A stretch of DNA of 64,000 nucleotides from JAVJUV01 sp047314965 (GCF_047314965.1 NZ_JBLBVK010000057.1:173845-237844); one strand, 5' to 3'. Shown: positions 43,348 through 51,883, numbered from the stretch's first letter. Numbers and translations: made by a program. The notes: generated by a model from the sequence alone, not told the origin.

Positions 43348-44105
43348 GGTTCCACCGCTTCCACGGGGTGAAAGACCGGCCCGTTCGGCGTGTCGGCCCA
43401 ATGGCCCCCGACGGAAAAAACAGAACGCATGCGCATGTCGGTCAGCACTTTGTCCGGTGATCCATCCGCCACGACACGCCCGCGGTCCAAAAGAACCAGT
43501 CTGTCACAGTAGCGCGATGCAAGTCCCAGATCGTGCAATGAGACAGCCACGGTCTTAGATTCAGCGGCCAGAGACTGGAACACCTTCATTGCGGCGATTT
43601 GATGGGCCGGGTCGAGGCCTGCGATCGGTTCGTCGGCAAACACAACGGGTGTTTCTTGCGCGAGAACCCGGGCGATCAAAGCCCGTGCTCTTTCACCACC
43701 CGAAAGCTCGTTTGCCTGTCTCCGGGCCAAACCCTGGAGGCCCATTTTCGATATGGCCCGTGCAATGGCCGAGCGGTCTGTTTCGGATAGTTTTCGTCCA
43801 GCTGCCAGATAAGGTGTCCGCCCCAGCGCAACGAGCGTTTCGACATCAACTGGCCAAGCGATATCACGCTCCTGCGGAAGCCATGCCGCCATTCGTGCCC
43901 TGTCGCGCTCGGGAAGCAATGCGAGTGACGAGCGGCCTTCAAAAGGCAATAGGCCTAGCGCCGCACGCATGAGAGTTGTCTTTCCGGCACCGTTTGGTCC
44001 GATAAGGCCAACCAGTTCTCCCGGTTCTAAAGCCAGTGTTATCTGCTCCAGAACTGCAGTCTGACCGCGGCGCACCGACAGGTTTTCGATCCTTATTCCG
44101 TTCAC
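43344..44105 (-). CDS. btuD: Vitamin B12-type ABC transporter ATP-binding protein
   Basis: ATPase of a FecCD-family importer. The 253 residues contain Walker A GPNGAGKTT (36-44), the signature LSGGE (134-138), Walker B VVFADEP (154-160) and the switch histidine in AVSLHDLGLAS. It belongs to the group shared by B12, haem and siderophore importers. The assignment to cobalamin rests on the riboswitch ahead of the operon, not on the ATPase itself. Overlaps both btuC and tonB by four bases or so. Confidence 0.87.
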   Translation of the reverse strand: MNGIRIENLSVRRGQTAVLEQITLALEPGELVGLIGPNGAGKTTLMRAALGLLPFEGRSSLALLPERDRARMAAWLPQERDIAWPVDVETLVALGRTPYLAAGRKLSETDRSAIARAISKMGLQGLARRQANELSGGERARALIARVLAQETPVVFADEPIAGLDPAHQIAAMKVFQSLAAESKTVAVSLHDLGLASRYCDRLVLLDRGRVVADGSPDKVLTDMRMRSVFSVGGHWADTPNGPVFHPVEAVEP

Positions 44106-45130
44106 AGACCTGCCCTCCGGGTGCGGAAAACGAGGTGCAGGAACACGGGTGCACCCACAAGGGCGGTAAGTACGCCAAGCTTGAGGTTCCGGTCCGGAAG
44201 AATCGTCTCGACGGCGGCGTCTGCCAGCAAGACCATGGCCGTACCTCCAAGGGCTGACGCAGGCAAAAGTCGCCCCGGTGCGCCGCCCACGAATGGTCTG
44301 AGAACATGCGGCACCACCAAACCAACGAAACCTACAGCACCAGTCACGGCCGTTGCCGCTCCGATTGCCGCTGCTGTCCCAGCGACAACCAGGGTCCGCA
44401 GGTGGGACATACGGATGCCGAGTGCCGTGGCAGCGTCTTCGCCAAGGGTCAGGGCATCGAGGCCCCTACCGCTCGCCATGAGTGCCACCCAGCCGGCGGC
44501 CATAAGAGGCAGTGCCAGCCAGACATGGGTCCAAGACCGATCGGACAGTGATCCCATCATCCAGAAGACGATCTCGCTGGCAGCGAATGGGTTTGGAGAG
44601 AGGTTCAGCACCAGTGTCGTCAGTGCTCCGCCGAGCGCGCTGATTGCGATGCCGGCAAGGATGAGCGTCAACGAAGAGCCACGCGGCCCAGCAAGCAGCA
44701 CCAGGAGCGCCACGGACAGGCCTGCTCCGGCCAAGGCGGCAAGCGGCAGTGCGAGAGCGAAGCTGGCGGCGAGGCCGGTTTGGAGGGAGATGACCGCCCC
44801 AAGGGCCGCAAAGGAGGAGACGCCGATCAGTCCTGGTTCGGCAAGAGGGTTGCGAAGGAGTCCCTGCATCGCGGCACCCGTGAGGCCGAGGCTGGCGCCG
44901 ACCATTGCGCCCAGAACGGCGCGGGGCAGGCGGATGTTGCGCATTATGTCGCTCTCGGGCCCGTCGGTGTCACTGAATAGCGACGAAAGCGCATCCAGAG
45001 GGGAAATCTCGGCAGGTCCGGTGATAAGCGACGCAATAAAGCCGATACAGCAAAGACTGATCAGAACGGGGTAAAGGACCGGGGGCCTCCCGGTTGCAAT
45101 CCGATTATTCTCGGTGCCGGCCATCGCCAT
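44102..45130 (-). CDS. btuC: Vitamin B12-type ABC transporter permease (FecCD family)
   Basis: Inner-membrane channel subunit of a B12/haem/siderophore-type importer. The 342-residue product has about ten transmembrane helices and the family blocks RLPRAVLGAMVGASLGLTGA, GLIGVSSFAALGAV and TGAVGFVGLVVPHVLRPFVG, the last being the segment that contacts the ATPase. Because a cobalamin riboswitch lies directly upstream, cobalamin or a corrinoid precursor is the likely cargo. The start is uncertain: ATG codons at 45130 and 45124 are both possible and neither has a strong ribosome site, which can be normal when a riboswitch controls translation. No btuF binding protein is adjacent. Confidence 0.87.
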   Translation of the reverse strand: MAMAGTENNRIATGRPPVLYPVLISLCCIGFIASLITGPAEISPLDALSSLFSDTDGPESDIMRNIRLPRAVLGAMVGASLGLTGAAMQGLLRNPLAEPGLIGVSSFAALGAVISLQTGLAASFALALPLAALAGAGLSVALLVLLAGPRGSSLTLILAGIAISALGGALTTLVLNLSPNPFAASEIVFWMMGSLSDRSWTHVWLALPLMAAGWVALMASGRGLDALTLGEDAATALGIRMSHLRTLVVAGTAAAIGAATAVTGAVGFVGLVVPHVLRPFVGGAPGRLLPASALGGTAMVLLADAAVETILPDRNLKLGVLTALVGAPVFLHLVFRTRRAGL

Positions 45131-45244
45131 CCCGGTCACTCTCGCGTGTGTGTTCGGAAGGTCCTGATTCCGAACGGTGAATTTCAAGTCACCACACCGG
45201 AATGTCCGTAGCCCGTACGCGCGCCCCGCGCCCCGGACTGGGTG

Positions 45245-45425
45245 AGCGCCTCGGCAGGTCTCCTGACTCGCGGGTCCTGGCTTGGCCGGCCTTCCCGGGG
45301 TTCTGGAGCCCCAGTGGCGTCAGTCGGCCTTGCTCACCGCCTACAGTTGCGGGGGCAGTCGCGGAATTGGGAATGACCCTGACCGCGTTCCCTTTTATCC
45401 GTTCATGGGGAACGGAACCGAAGCA
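45245..45425 (-). ncRNA. Cobalamin riboswitch
   Basis: Read on the minus strand, this region has the ordered hallmarks of an adenosylcobalamin riboswitch: GATAAAAGGGAA near the 5' side, CCCCGCAACTGTAGGCGG, then GCCACTGG, and the B12 box GAGTCAGGAGACCTGCC (complement of about 45254-45270). It lies upstream of btuC, and cobalamin binding would lower expression of the btuC-btuD-tonB unit. Boundaries are approximate. Confidence 0.9.
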
Positions 45426-45567
45426 GAACCGTGATGGAACCAGGCGTGTGCCGAGTCAAGTGTCGTGCGCGTTCGCTCCAGAGTTAACGGGATGTTGCTG
45501 CAAAGCCCGACTTTTGTGAGTCCTCAGAGCCCCTAAAGCGCAGGCATCTGAAATGCCAATGGAAATC

Positions 45568-45620
45568 GGGTCGGCAAGGTGTATGCCAAACGTCGGCAAA
45601 ACGTATGGCAAGTGTCTGGT
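45568..45620 (+). repeat. Degenerate ~10-12 bp tandem repeat array, copy 1
   Basis: Successive units read GGTCGGCAA, GGTGTATGCCAA, ACGTCGGCAA, AACGTATGGCAA and GTGTCTGG, a loose consensus near ACGTCGGCAA. The segment GTCGGCAAAACG(T/C)ATGGCAA recurs near the right end of the window (about 63937). Confidence 0.5.
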
Positions 45621-45710
45621 GCGCGCCGCAGGCGGATTCGTCTCGTGGTTTGCTTTGGAGGTTGCCGATCTCTTGACTTACTGCGAATAAATCGCATCTT
45701 TAGGTGAGAT

Positions 45711-45725
45711 TGAGAATTATTCTCA
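45711..45725. promoter_or_regulatory. Fur-family 7-1-7 box (probable Mur/Fur operator)
   Basis: TGAGAATTATTCTCA is a perfect palindrome of two 7-base arms around one central base, the 7-1-7 layout of Fur-superfamily operators. It lies 16 bases before the start of the metal transporter operon, overlapping where transcription would begin. Given a transporter of manganese type, the regulator is probably Mur or Fur (inference). Confidence 0.65.
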
Positions 45726-45740
45726 TTAAAGGTGGAGAAA

Positions 45741-46715
45741 ATGATCGCGTCTCGACGGAGTGTCCTCAGGTCGATTGGAGCTGCCGCATTGGGTGCGGCC
45801 TTCGCTCCAAGGGCCGCTATTGCCGCTGAAGGCAGACTGTCGATCGTGGCAACGACCGGCATGATCGCGGACACTGCCCGCGCGATCGGTGGCGAACTGG
45901 TGGAGGTCAAGGCGCTGATGGGGCCGGGGGTGGACCCGCATGCATACCGGCAGACCCGGACCGATATCCTTGCGATGCGCCGGGCGGACCTGATCCTTTG
46001 GAACGGATTGTACCTGGAAGCCCAGATGGAAGAGGTTCTGGGTGACCTTTCGGGTCTCGTGCCGGTTCGCGCCGTGGCAGAGACCATCCCTGCCGAGCAG
46101 CGCATCGCGCATGATGACTATGCGGACCGTTTCGATCCCCATGTCTGGATGGACCCGGCTTTGTGGCGAGAGGTGGCATTTGCGATCCGTGACGCGATGT
46201 CGGAGACCGCACCCCATGACGCTGCGGCTTTCACAGCCAATGCTGAGGCCTATACAGCAGAGCTGGATGTGTTGGCATCCTATGCGAACGACGTACTTGG
46301 CTCTGTCCCGGAAGAGCGCCGCGTACTTCTGACCGCTCACGATGCCTTCAACTATTTCGGTCGGGCCTATGGTTACGAAGTGATCGGTATTCAGGGTATT
46401 TCGACGGAAAGTGAGGCCGGACTTAACCGGATCACCGAATTGGTGAACCTGCTTGTAGATCGCGGCATTGCGGCCGTGTTCGTTGAAAGCTCGGTATCCG
46501 ACCGCTCGATCCGTGCTTTGATCGAAGGCGCCGCTGCCGAGGGACACGAAGTTCGTATCGGCGGTGAACTGTATTCGGATGCCATGGGTAGTCCGGGAAC
46601 CTACGAAGGCACCTATGTCGGCATGATCGATCACAATGCGACTGTCATCGCCACAGCGCTTGGTGGCGAAGCGCCCGAGCGCGGGATGACCGGCAAGCTG
46701 AGCGCGGGAAGCTGA
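45741..46715 (+). CDS. sitA: Metal ABC transporter substrate-binding protein (Mn/Fe type)
   Basis: Periplasmic cluster A-I metal-binding protein. The 324-residue precursor has a twin-arginine-like signal (MIASRRSVLRSIGAAALGAA). Probable metal ligands are two His (VDPHAY and FDPHVWMDP), one Glu (VFVESSVSDR) and one Asp (GMIDHNATV). This 2-His/Glu/Asp set, together with the lack of a His-rich loop, points to manganese or iron rather than zinc. ATG 45741 follows GGTGGAG; an upstream GTG nine bases earlier is part of that ribosome site. First of four genes, with the next one starting one base after its stop. Confidence 0.88.
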   Translation: MIASRRSVLRSIGAAALGAAFAPRAAIAAEGRLSIVATTGMIADTARAIGGELVEVKALMGPGVDPHAYRQTRTDILAMRRADLILWNGLYLEAQMEEVLGDLSGLVPVRAVAETIPAEQRIAHDDYADRFDPHVWMDPALWREVAFAIRDAMSETAPHDAAAFTANAEAYTAELDVLASYANDVLGSVPEERRVLLTAHDAFNYFGRAYGYEVIGIQGISTESEAGLNRITELVNLLVDRGIAAVFVESSVSDRSIRALIEGAAAEGHEVRIGGELYSDAMGSPGTYEGTYVGMIDHNATVIATALGGEAPERGMTGKLSAGS

Positions 46716-46716
46716 C

Positions 46717-47526
46717 ATGGTTCCGGAACTCCATCTCACAGGTCCCGAGGCCGAGGCGGCGCGTGTCGCCGAACTGCGCCGGAGCCCTCTGGCGATCCGG
46801 GGGCTGACCGTGTCCTACGACCAGAAACCCGCCGTCTTCTCGGTGGATGCAACGTTCCGTCCCGGCGCCATGACTGCAATTATCGGTCCGAACGGAGCCG
46901 GCAAATCGACCTTGCTGAAGGCGGCGCTTGGTCTGGTTGCACCGCTGTCGGGATTGACGACGGTATTCGGCGCACCGCTTTCCGAGATGCGTCACCGGAT
47001 CGCCTATGTTCCGCAGCGCGCCAGCGTGGACTGGGATTTTCCGACCCGTGTGTCGGACGTCGTTGCAATGGGGCTGTACCGGCAACTGGGCTTGTTGGGC
47101 CGGTTCCGCGGCACACACCGGGCGCGCATTCATGACTGTCTGGTCCGTGTCGGAATGGAAGATTTCGCCGACCGACAGATCGGGCAACTATCCGGAGGCC
47201 AGCAGCAGAGGGTCTTCCTCGCGCGCGCCTTGGCTCAGGATGCAGACCTCTATTTGCTGGATGAGCCTTTTGCCGGTGTCGATGCGGCGACCGAGCGCGC
47301 GATTATCGATGTTCTGAAAGCTCTGAAGGCCGAGGGGCGCACGGTTGTCGCCGTTCATCACGATCTTTCGACGGTCAGAGAGTATTTCGACGAGGTTCTG
47401 ATGCTGAACGTCCGGAAGATTGCGGAAGGTCCGGTAGCGGAGGCCTTTACCACAGAGGCTCTGGAGGCAGCTTATGGCGGGCGACTGGCGACGGCACAAA
47501 TTGATCGCCTTGCCGAGGCGGGCTGA
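46717..47526 (+). CDS. sitB: Metal ABC transporter ATP-binding protein
   Basis: ATPase of the Mn/Fe-type importer. The 269-residue product has Walker A GPNGAGKST (57-65), signature LSGGQQQR, Walker B LYLLDEPFAGVD and the switch histidine in VAVHHDLSTV. The N-terminus is about 25 residues longer than the minimal domain (a polar stretch before LAIRGLTVSY). It begins one base after the binding-protein stop and ends six bases before the next gene, so all four genes form one operon. Confidence 0.9.
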   Translation: MVPELHLTGPEAEAARVAELRRSPLAIRGLTVSYDQKPAVFSVDATFRPGAMTAIIGPNGAGKSTLLKAALGLVAPLSGLTTVFGAPLSEMRHRIAYVPQRASVDWDFPTRVSDVVAMGLYRQLGLLGRFRGTHRARIHDCLVRVGMEDFADRQIGQLSGGQQQRVFLARALAQDADLYLLDEPFAGVDAATERAIIDVLKALKAEGRTVVAVHHDLSTVREYFDEVLMLNVRKIAEGPVAEAFTTEALEAAYGGRLATAQIDRLAEAG

Positions 47527-47532
47527 CACCCC

Positions 47533-48738
47533 ATGCTTGCGGATGCGCTGACCTTTCAGCTTGGCTACAACGCCACGCTCGTGACCTTGGGTGCGATGCT
47601 TTTGGGCGCCGCAGCGGGTGTCACGGGGACGTTCCTTTACCTGCGGAAACGTGCACTTGTCAGCGACGCGATTGCGCATGCGACACTGCCGGGCGTCGGC
47701 CTGGCGTTCATATGCATGGCATTCCTTGGGATGGATGGACGCTGGCTGCCAGGGCTTTTGGCAGGATCGGCCGTGACCGCGGTGCTGGGGTTGCTGACGG
47801 TTCAGTGGCTGGCATCGCACACGCGGCTGTCCGAGGATGCCGCCATCGGTGCGGTGTTGTCTGTGTTCTTCGGGTTCGGAATCGTCATTCTGACCGTGAT
47901 CCAGACAATGACCACTGGCGGACAGGCGGGGTTGGAGGGATTCCTGCTTGGGGCCACGGCCGGGATGCTGTTCTCGGATGCGGTTCTTATCGCGGCGGGC
48001 GGCGTCTTTGTGATCGGGCTTGTTCTGATCTTGCGTCGTCCCATGATGATGGTCGCCTTCGATCCCGGCTTCGCTTCGGCCACAGGGGTTCGGCTGAACC
48101 GCATCGATCTGGCGATGATGGGGCTTGTGATGGCCGTGACGGTCGTTGGGCTGAAGGTCGTGGGCCTTATCCTGATCGTCGCGCTCCTGATCATACCACC
48201 GGTAACCGCGCGTTTCTGGAGCAACCGGTCGGAGAGGGTGGTGCTGCTGGCCGGAGGTTTCGGGGCCATTTCCGGTTGGGTCGGGGCAGCGGTCTCGGCC
48301 AGCGCGCCGGCGTTGCCCACCGGGCCGATCATCGTGCTGACGGCTTTTGCCCTGTTCGCGGCGTCTTTCGCGCTTGCTCCGTCGCGGGGGCTGGTCTCGG
48401 CCTTGCTGCGGCACAGGAGATTTCAGGCCGGTGTCCATGTGCGGCAGGGTTTGCTTGCTCTGGCGCAAGGCCAGCCGATCTATGAGCCTCTGACGCTGCG
48501 CCTGTTGGAGCGGCAGGGACTGGTGCGTGCGGATGGTGTGGCGACCGAGGCGGGGGCGGCACGTGCAGCGCGTGCCCTGATGGATGAGCGCCGGTGGGAT
48601 GTGGCGCGAGCGACACCGGAATTCGAACTGGCGGCGGCACGATACGATGGGCTGACCCGGATCGAGGATGTGCTGACGGCCGACCAGATCGCGGGGATCG
48701 ACGCGAGGATCGGCGGTTTACGGGAGGCGGGCGCGTGA
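47533..48738 (+). CDS. sitC: Metal ABC transporter permease with fused C-terminal DtxR-like segment
   Basis: ABC-3 family membrane subunit. Residues 1-285 hold about eight to nine transmembrane helices with the family blocks RKRALVSDAIAHATLPGVGL and VVGLILIVALLIIPPVTARF. Residues ~290-401 are an extra soluble domain containing what looks like a winged-helix (LTLRLLERQGLVRADGVATE, AGAARAARALMDERRWD), similar to the helix-turn-helix part of DtxR/MntR-type metal repressors. Such fusions occur in some Mn/Fe permeases; their role is not established. Its stop overlaps the next gene's GTG start. Confidence 0.88.
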   Translation: MLADALTFQLGYNATLVTLGAMLLGAAAGVTGTFLYLRKRALVSDAIAHATLPGVGLAFICMAFLGMDGRWLPGLLAGSAVTAVLGLLTVQWLASHTRLSEDAAIGAVLSVFFGFGIVILTVIQTMTTGGQAGLEGFLLGATAGMLFSDAVLIAAGGVFVIGLVLILRRPMMMVAFDPGFASATGVRLNRIDLAMMGLVMAVTVVGLKVVGLILIVALLIIPPVTARFWSNRSERVVLLAGGFGAISGWVGAAVSASAPALPTGPIIVLTAFALFAASFALAPSRGLVSALLRHRRFQAGVHVRQGLLALAQGQPIYEPLTLRLLERQGLVRADGVATEAGAARAARALMDERRWDVARATPEFELAAARYDGLTRIEDVLTADQIAGIDARIGGLREAGA

Positions 48739-49640
48739 CTGGTGAGGAGTTCGTTCCCCTGAGCCTGACGCCGTTGCTGATCGGCTGCCTTGCGGCGGTC
48801 GCCTGTGCACTGCCGGGAAACTTCCTGGTGCTGCGGCGGCAGGCGCTGATCGGGGATGCGATCAGCCATGTCGTTCTGCCCGGGATCGTGGTTGCCTTCC
48901 TTTTGACTGGCGCGATCACCACATGGGCGATGCTGGCGGGCGCGGCGGGTGCGGCCCTTCTGGCCGTTGCGATGATCGAGGGCATCCGCCGCTTTGGGCG
49001 GATCGAACCCGGTGCCGCGATGGGAGTGACCTTTACCACGCTTTTTGCCGCTGGTGTCCTGCTGCTGGAACAGACCGACACCTCGGGCGTCCACCTTGAC
49101 GTAGAGCACGCGCTATACGGAAACCTCGAAAGCCTGATCTGGCTGGAGGCGACCGGTTGGGAAAGCCTGACCGACCCGGTGGCGCTGGCGGCGTTGCCGC
49201 CGGAGCTTTTCCGCATCCTCGTCGTGACGTTGCTGTTAGGAGCACTGCTGGCAGCGTTCTGGCGTCCTCTTGCGATATCGACCTTCGACGAGGGTTTCGC
49301 CGCAACATTGGGATTGCCGGTGCGGGCCATCGGTTTGGGTCTGGTGATCGTCTCTGCAATGGCTGCCGTTGCCGCCTTCGATGCCGTCGGATCGATCATC
49401 GTGATCGCGATGTTCATCTGTCCCCCGGCGGCCGCCCGGCTGATGACGAACAGGTTGGGCGTTCAGGTCGCATGGTCGGTGGTCTTCGCGCTTGTTTCAG
49501 CGGTGCTGGGGTTCGTTCTCGCGGGCTACGGACCGCTTTGGCTTGGCGGCACGGACGCGGTCAGTGCCGCAGGCATGATCGCAACCGTTTCGGGCCTGAT
49601 TCTGGGCCTTGCGGCCCTCACGGGGCCGTCGCGCGTTTGA
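48735..49640 (+). CDS. sitD: Metal ABC transporter permease, second subunit
   Basis: Second ABC-3 family permease. The 301-residue product has about eight hydrophobic segments and the blocks LRRQALIGDAISHVVLPGIV and DAVGSIIVIAMFICPPAAAR, matching its partner but lacking the soluble C-terminal domain. The GTG start overlaps the upstream stop (GTGA). Two different permease genes, as here, are the SitCD/MntCD arrangement, so the channel is probably a heterodimer. It ends 16 bases before the convergent antiporter gene; no terminator is visible in that short gap. Confidence 0.88.
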   Translation: MTGEEFVPLSLTPLLIGCLAAVACALPGNFLVLRRQALIGDAISHVVLPGIVVAFLLTGAITTWAMLAGAAGAALLAVAMIEGIRRFGRIEPGAAMGVTFTTLFAAGVLLLEQTDTSGVHLDVEHALYGNLESLIWLEATGWESLTDPVALAALPPELFRILVVTLLLGALLAAFWRPLAISTFDEGFAATLGLPVRAIGLGLVIVSAMAAVAAFDAVGSIIVIAMFICPPAAARLMTNRLGVQVAWSVVFALVSAVLGFVLAGYGPLWLGGTDAVSAAGMIATVSGLILGLAALTGPSRV

Positions 49641-49656
49641 GAGCAGGCGATTTCGG

Positions 49657-51663
49657 TCAGCCGACCTCCCGCTTCTCTGACGAAACCTCGTCCGAGGCGG
49701 CGGACGGAATGATCTCTTCTTCCGGGAGTAGGGGCGTGGGTTCCGGATCGTCCGGGTTGAACGTCTGGCCGACATCGATATCCGCATCCCCGAGATGTTC
49801 GACAAGCGCTGTTTCCAGCTCCGCGTTCAGCTCGCGTGATCGCGTGATATAGGCGCTGTTTTCGCTGACGGGGATGTCCGGGTTCCAAAGCCCCGCGAGC
49901 TCCCGCAGGGATTCCCTGTCCTTGCGATAGAAGAAGTGTTCGATCTTCGCCGCTTCGATGTCGGTGAGTCCCATGTTCTCCAGCACATAGCGGCCCGCGC
50001 GCAGCGAGCTGTCGAACAACTCCCGCACGATATCGTTGGCGCCGGCGCGGTATAGCTCGAACACGTGGACGCGGTCGTGGGCCCGCGCGACGATATGCAG
50101 GTCGGGCCGTTGCGAGCGCGCGTAGCGCACAAGCTGATTGGCCGCGCGGCGATCATCAAGCGCAACGACAAGCACGCGCGCCTCCTCGAGGCCGGCCGCG
50201 TGCAGGAGTTCCGGGCGTGTCGGATCACCGAAGAAACCCTTGATGCCGAAACGTCGCATCGTTTCGACCGCCTCGAGATTGTTGTCGAGAACCACCGCTC
50301 TGAAGCCGGCGAGCAGCAACAGCCGGTTGACCACCTGTCCGAAGCGGCCAATCCCGGCGATGATGATGGCCTGCCGTTCGTCGATTTCGTCAGCTTCCGG
50401 CGTTTCTCCGCTTTCGGAGGACCTGCGGTGCAGGAAGCGCTCGTATGCGATGAAGAAGAGTGGTGTCAGCAACATCGACAGAGCCACGATCAAAAGCGCC
50501 CGTTCCGTCAGTGCCGGACCGAGGACATTCTGCTGCGACGCGAAAGAGAGCAGTACGAAACCGAATTCACCGGCCTGGGCGAGGCCGAGGGTGAACAACC
50601 ATTTGTTACGACCGCGGATCCGGAAAATCAGCGCCAGAGCAAAAAGCACGATGCCCTTCACGAGGAACAGAAGAAGCGTCATCAGAACGACCTGAAGAGG
50701 GTCGCGGAACAGCACGCTGAAGTTGATGCCTGCTCCTACCGTGATGAAGAACAGGCCCAGCAAGAGCCCTTTGAAGGGCGCGATATCGCTTTCCAGCTGA
50801 TGCCGAAACTCGGTGTTGGCGAGCACGACGCCGGCAAGAAAGGTGCCAAGTGCCGGAGAGAGGCCAACGAGTATCATCAGAGAGGCAATGCCCAGTACGA
50901 GGAGCAACGCAAAGGCTGTATAGAGTTCTCGCAGGCGCGCCATATGGACAAAGCGGAACAAGGGCCGTGTCGCGAATATTCCCATAAGTACTATGAAAGC
51001 CACCGCGCCCAGGGTGACGAGAGTAACCCCCCACGCCGGGAGATCCTCGATGAAGGAAAGCGCGATGCCGGTTCCGTGGCCGCCGTCGTCGTGTGCCGTG
51101 TCCACGCCGGGGCGTCGGATCGAGCCGTCCGCGCCGAATGACATCGTGCCGGGCAAGGCGAGCAGGGGGAGGATCGCCAGCATCGGGATGACGGCGATAT
51201 CCTGCGTCAGAAGCACCGAGAAGGACGACCGCCCACCGTTGGTTTGCATGAGGTGCTTTTCAGTCAGTGTTTGCAGGACGATGGCGGTCGATGACAGCGA
51301 GAAGATCATCCCGAGCGCCACCGAGGTCTGCCATGCATAACCGAAGAGGTAGATGCAGATCACCGAGATCAGACCGGTGGTCAGAACCACCTGAAGGCCA
51401 CCCAGTCCAAACAGTTTGTGCCGCATGTCCCAGAGTTGGCGTGGGGACAATTCGAGCCCGATAAGGAAAAGCATCAGCACGACGCCGAATTCCGCGAAAT
51501 GCTGCAGGTCCTCCGTGTCGGTCAGGAGGCCGAGAATCGGGCCGATGACGATCCCGGCGATGAGGTAACCAAGAACCGACCCCATGCCGAAGCGCACGGC
51601 CAACGGAACCGCGACAACCGCGGCGGCCAGATAAACCAGGGCATCGAGCAGAAAACCTTCCAT
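49657..51663 (-). CDS. CPA2-family monovalent cation:proton antiporter with RCK domain
   Basis: Predicted K+/H+ (KefB/KefC-like) antiporter in the inner membrane. The 668-residue protein has about twelve transmembrane helices in residues 1-385, with RFGMGSVLGYLIAGIVIGPI and FLIGLELSPRQLW blocks, then an RCK/TrkA-N NAD-binding domain from about residue 415 (IIIAGIGRFGQVVNRLLL, then VALDDRRAANQLVRYARSQ), and an acidic tail. Whether glutathione adducts gate it, as in Kef systems, cannot be told; no kefF/kefG ancillary gene is adjacent. Confidence 0.9.
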   Translation of the reverse strand: MEGFLLDALVYLAAAVVAVPLAVRFGMGSVLGYLIAGIVIGPILGLLTDTEDLQHFAEFGVVLMLFLIGLELSPRQLWDMRHKLFGLGGLQVVLTTGLISVICIYLFGYAWQTSVALGMIFSLSSTAIVLQTLTEKHLMQTNGGRSSFSVLLTQDIAVIPMLAILPLLALPGTMSFGADGSIRRPGVDTAHDDGGHGTGIALSFIEDLPAWGVTLVTLGAVAFIVLMGIFATRPLFRFVHMARLRELYTAFALLLVLGIASLMILVGLSPALGTFLAGVVLANTEFRHQLESDIAPFKGLLLGLFFITVGAGINFSVLFRDPLQVVLMTLLLFLVKGIVLFALALIFRIRGRNKWLFTLGLAQAGEFGFVLLSFASQQNVLGPALTERALLIVALSMLLTPLFFIAYERFLHRRSSESGETPEADEIDERQAIIIAGIGRFGQVVNRLLLLAGFRAVVLDNNLEAVETMRRFGIKGFFGDPTRPELLHAAGLEEARVLVVALDDRRAANQLVRYARSQRPDLHIVARAHDRVHVFELYRAGANDIVRELFDSSLRAGRYVLENMGLTDIEAAKIEHFFYRKDRESLRELAGLWNPDIPVSENSAYITRSRELNAELETALVEHLGDADIDVGQTFNPDDPEPTPLLPEEEIIPSAASDEVSSEKREVG

Positions 51664-51712
51664 CGTTCCTTTCGTCAGATCGGTAGCTGGGCGTCAGCTT
51701 CTGGCCGGTCCA

Positions 51713-51883
51713 TCACGATCCGGCTTCGTGCCGGGCAACGGCGGGACGCCGCAGCATGACGTGTCGGATCAGCGTGTTCAGCGCAATGAGATCGTCGCAA
51801 TACACGTTTGAAGAATAATCGGCCTCGCCTGTGAATGTCCACGCGCTTGTCGCAATGATCCTGTGCTCCAGAACGCTGATCAT
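51713..51883 (-). CDS. Small hypothetical protein (56 residues)
   Basis: In the 406-base gap between the antiporter and the next large gene, the minus strand has a 56-codon frame with balanced amino-acid composition: it begins MISVLEHRIIATSAWTFTGE and continues with a DDLIALNTLIRHVMLRRPAV-type stretch that could form an amphipathic helix. GGAG lies seven bases before the ATG. No family is recognised. The overlapping longer frame on the same strand is His/Arg-rich and looks like a shadow. This may be a real small protein or the remnant of a longer one. Confidence 0.45.
   Translation of the reverse strand: MISVLEHRIIATSAWTFTGEADYSSNVYCDDLIALNTLIRHVMLRRPAVARHEAGS

Larger units (their letters stand above)
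45426..45740. other. Intergenic region between the riboswitch and the metal ABC operon
   Basis: No credible gene. It should contain the leftward promoter of the riboswitch transcript, a short degenerate repeat array (45568-45620), and the rightward promoter of the metal transporter with a TTGACT at 45673-45678 that could be its -35, followed by the palindromic box at 45711-45725. Confidence 0.5.

Noticed and set aside
43344..45130. Reading the FecCD-type permease and ATPase as a haem or siderophore importer
   Set aside because: The genes alone would allow it, but the cobalamin riboswitch directly upstream makes a corrinoid the better choice, and no haem-degradation or siderophore gene is near.
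45741..49640. Calling the four-gene metal transporter a zinc (Znu) system
   Set aside because: The binding protein lacks a His-rich loop and has a 2-His/Glu/Asp ligand set, and there are two permeases, one with a DtxR-like tail; this fits manganese or iron better.
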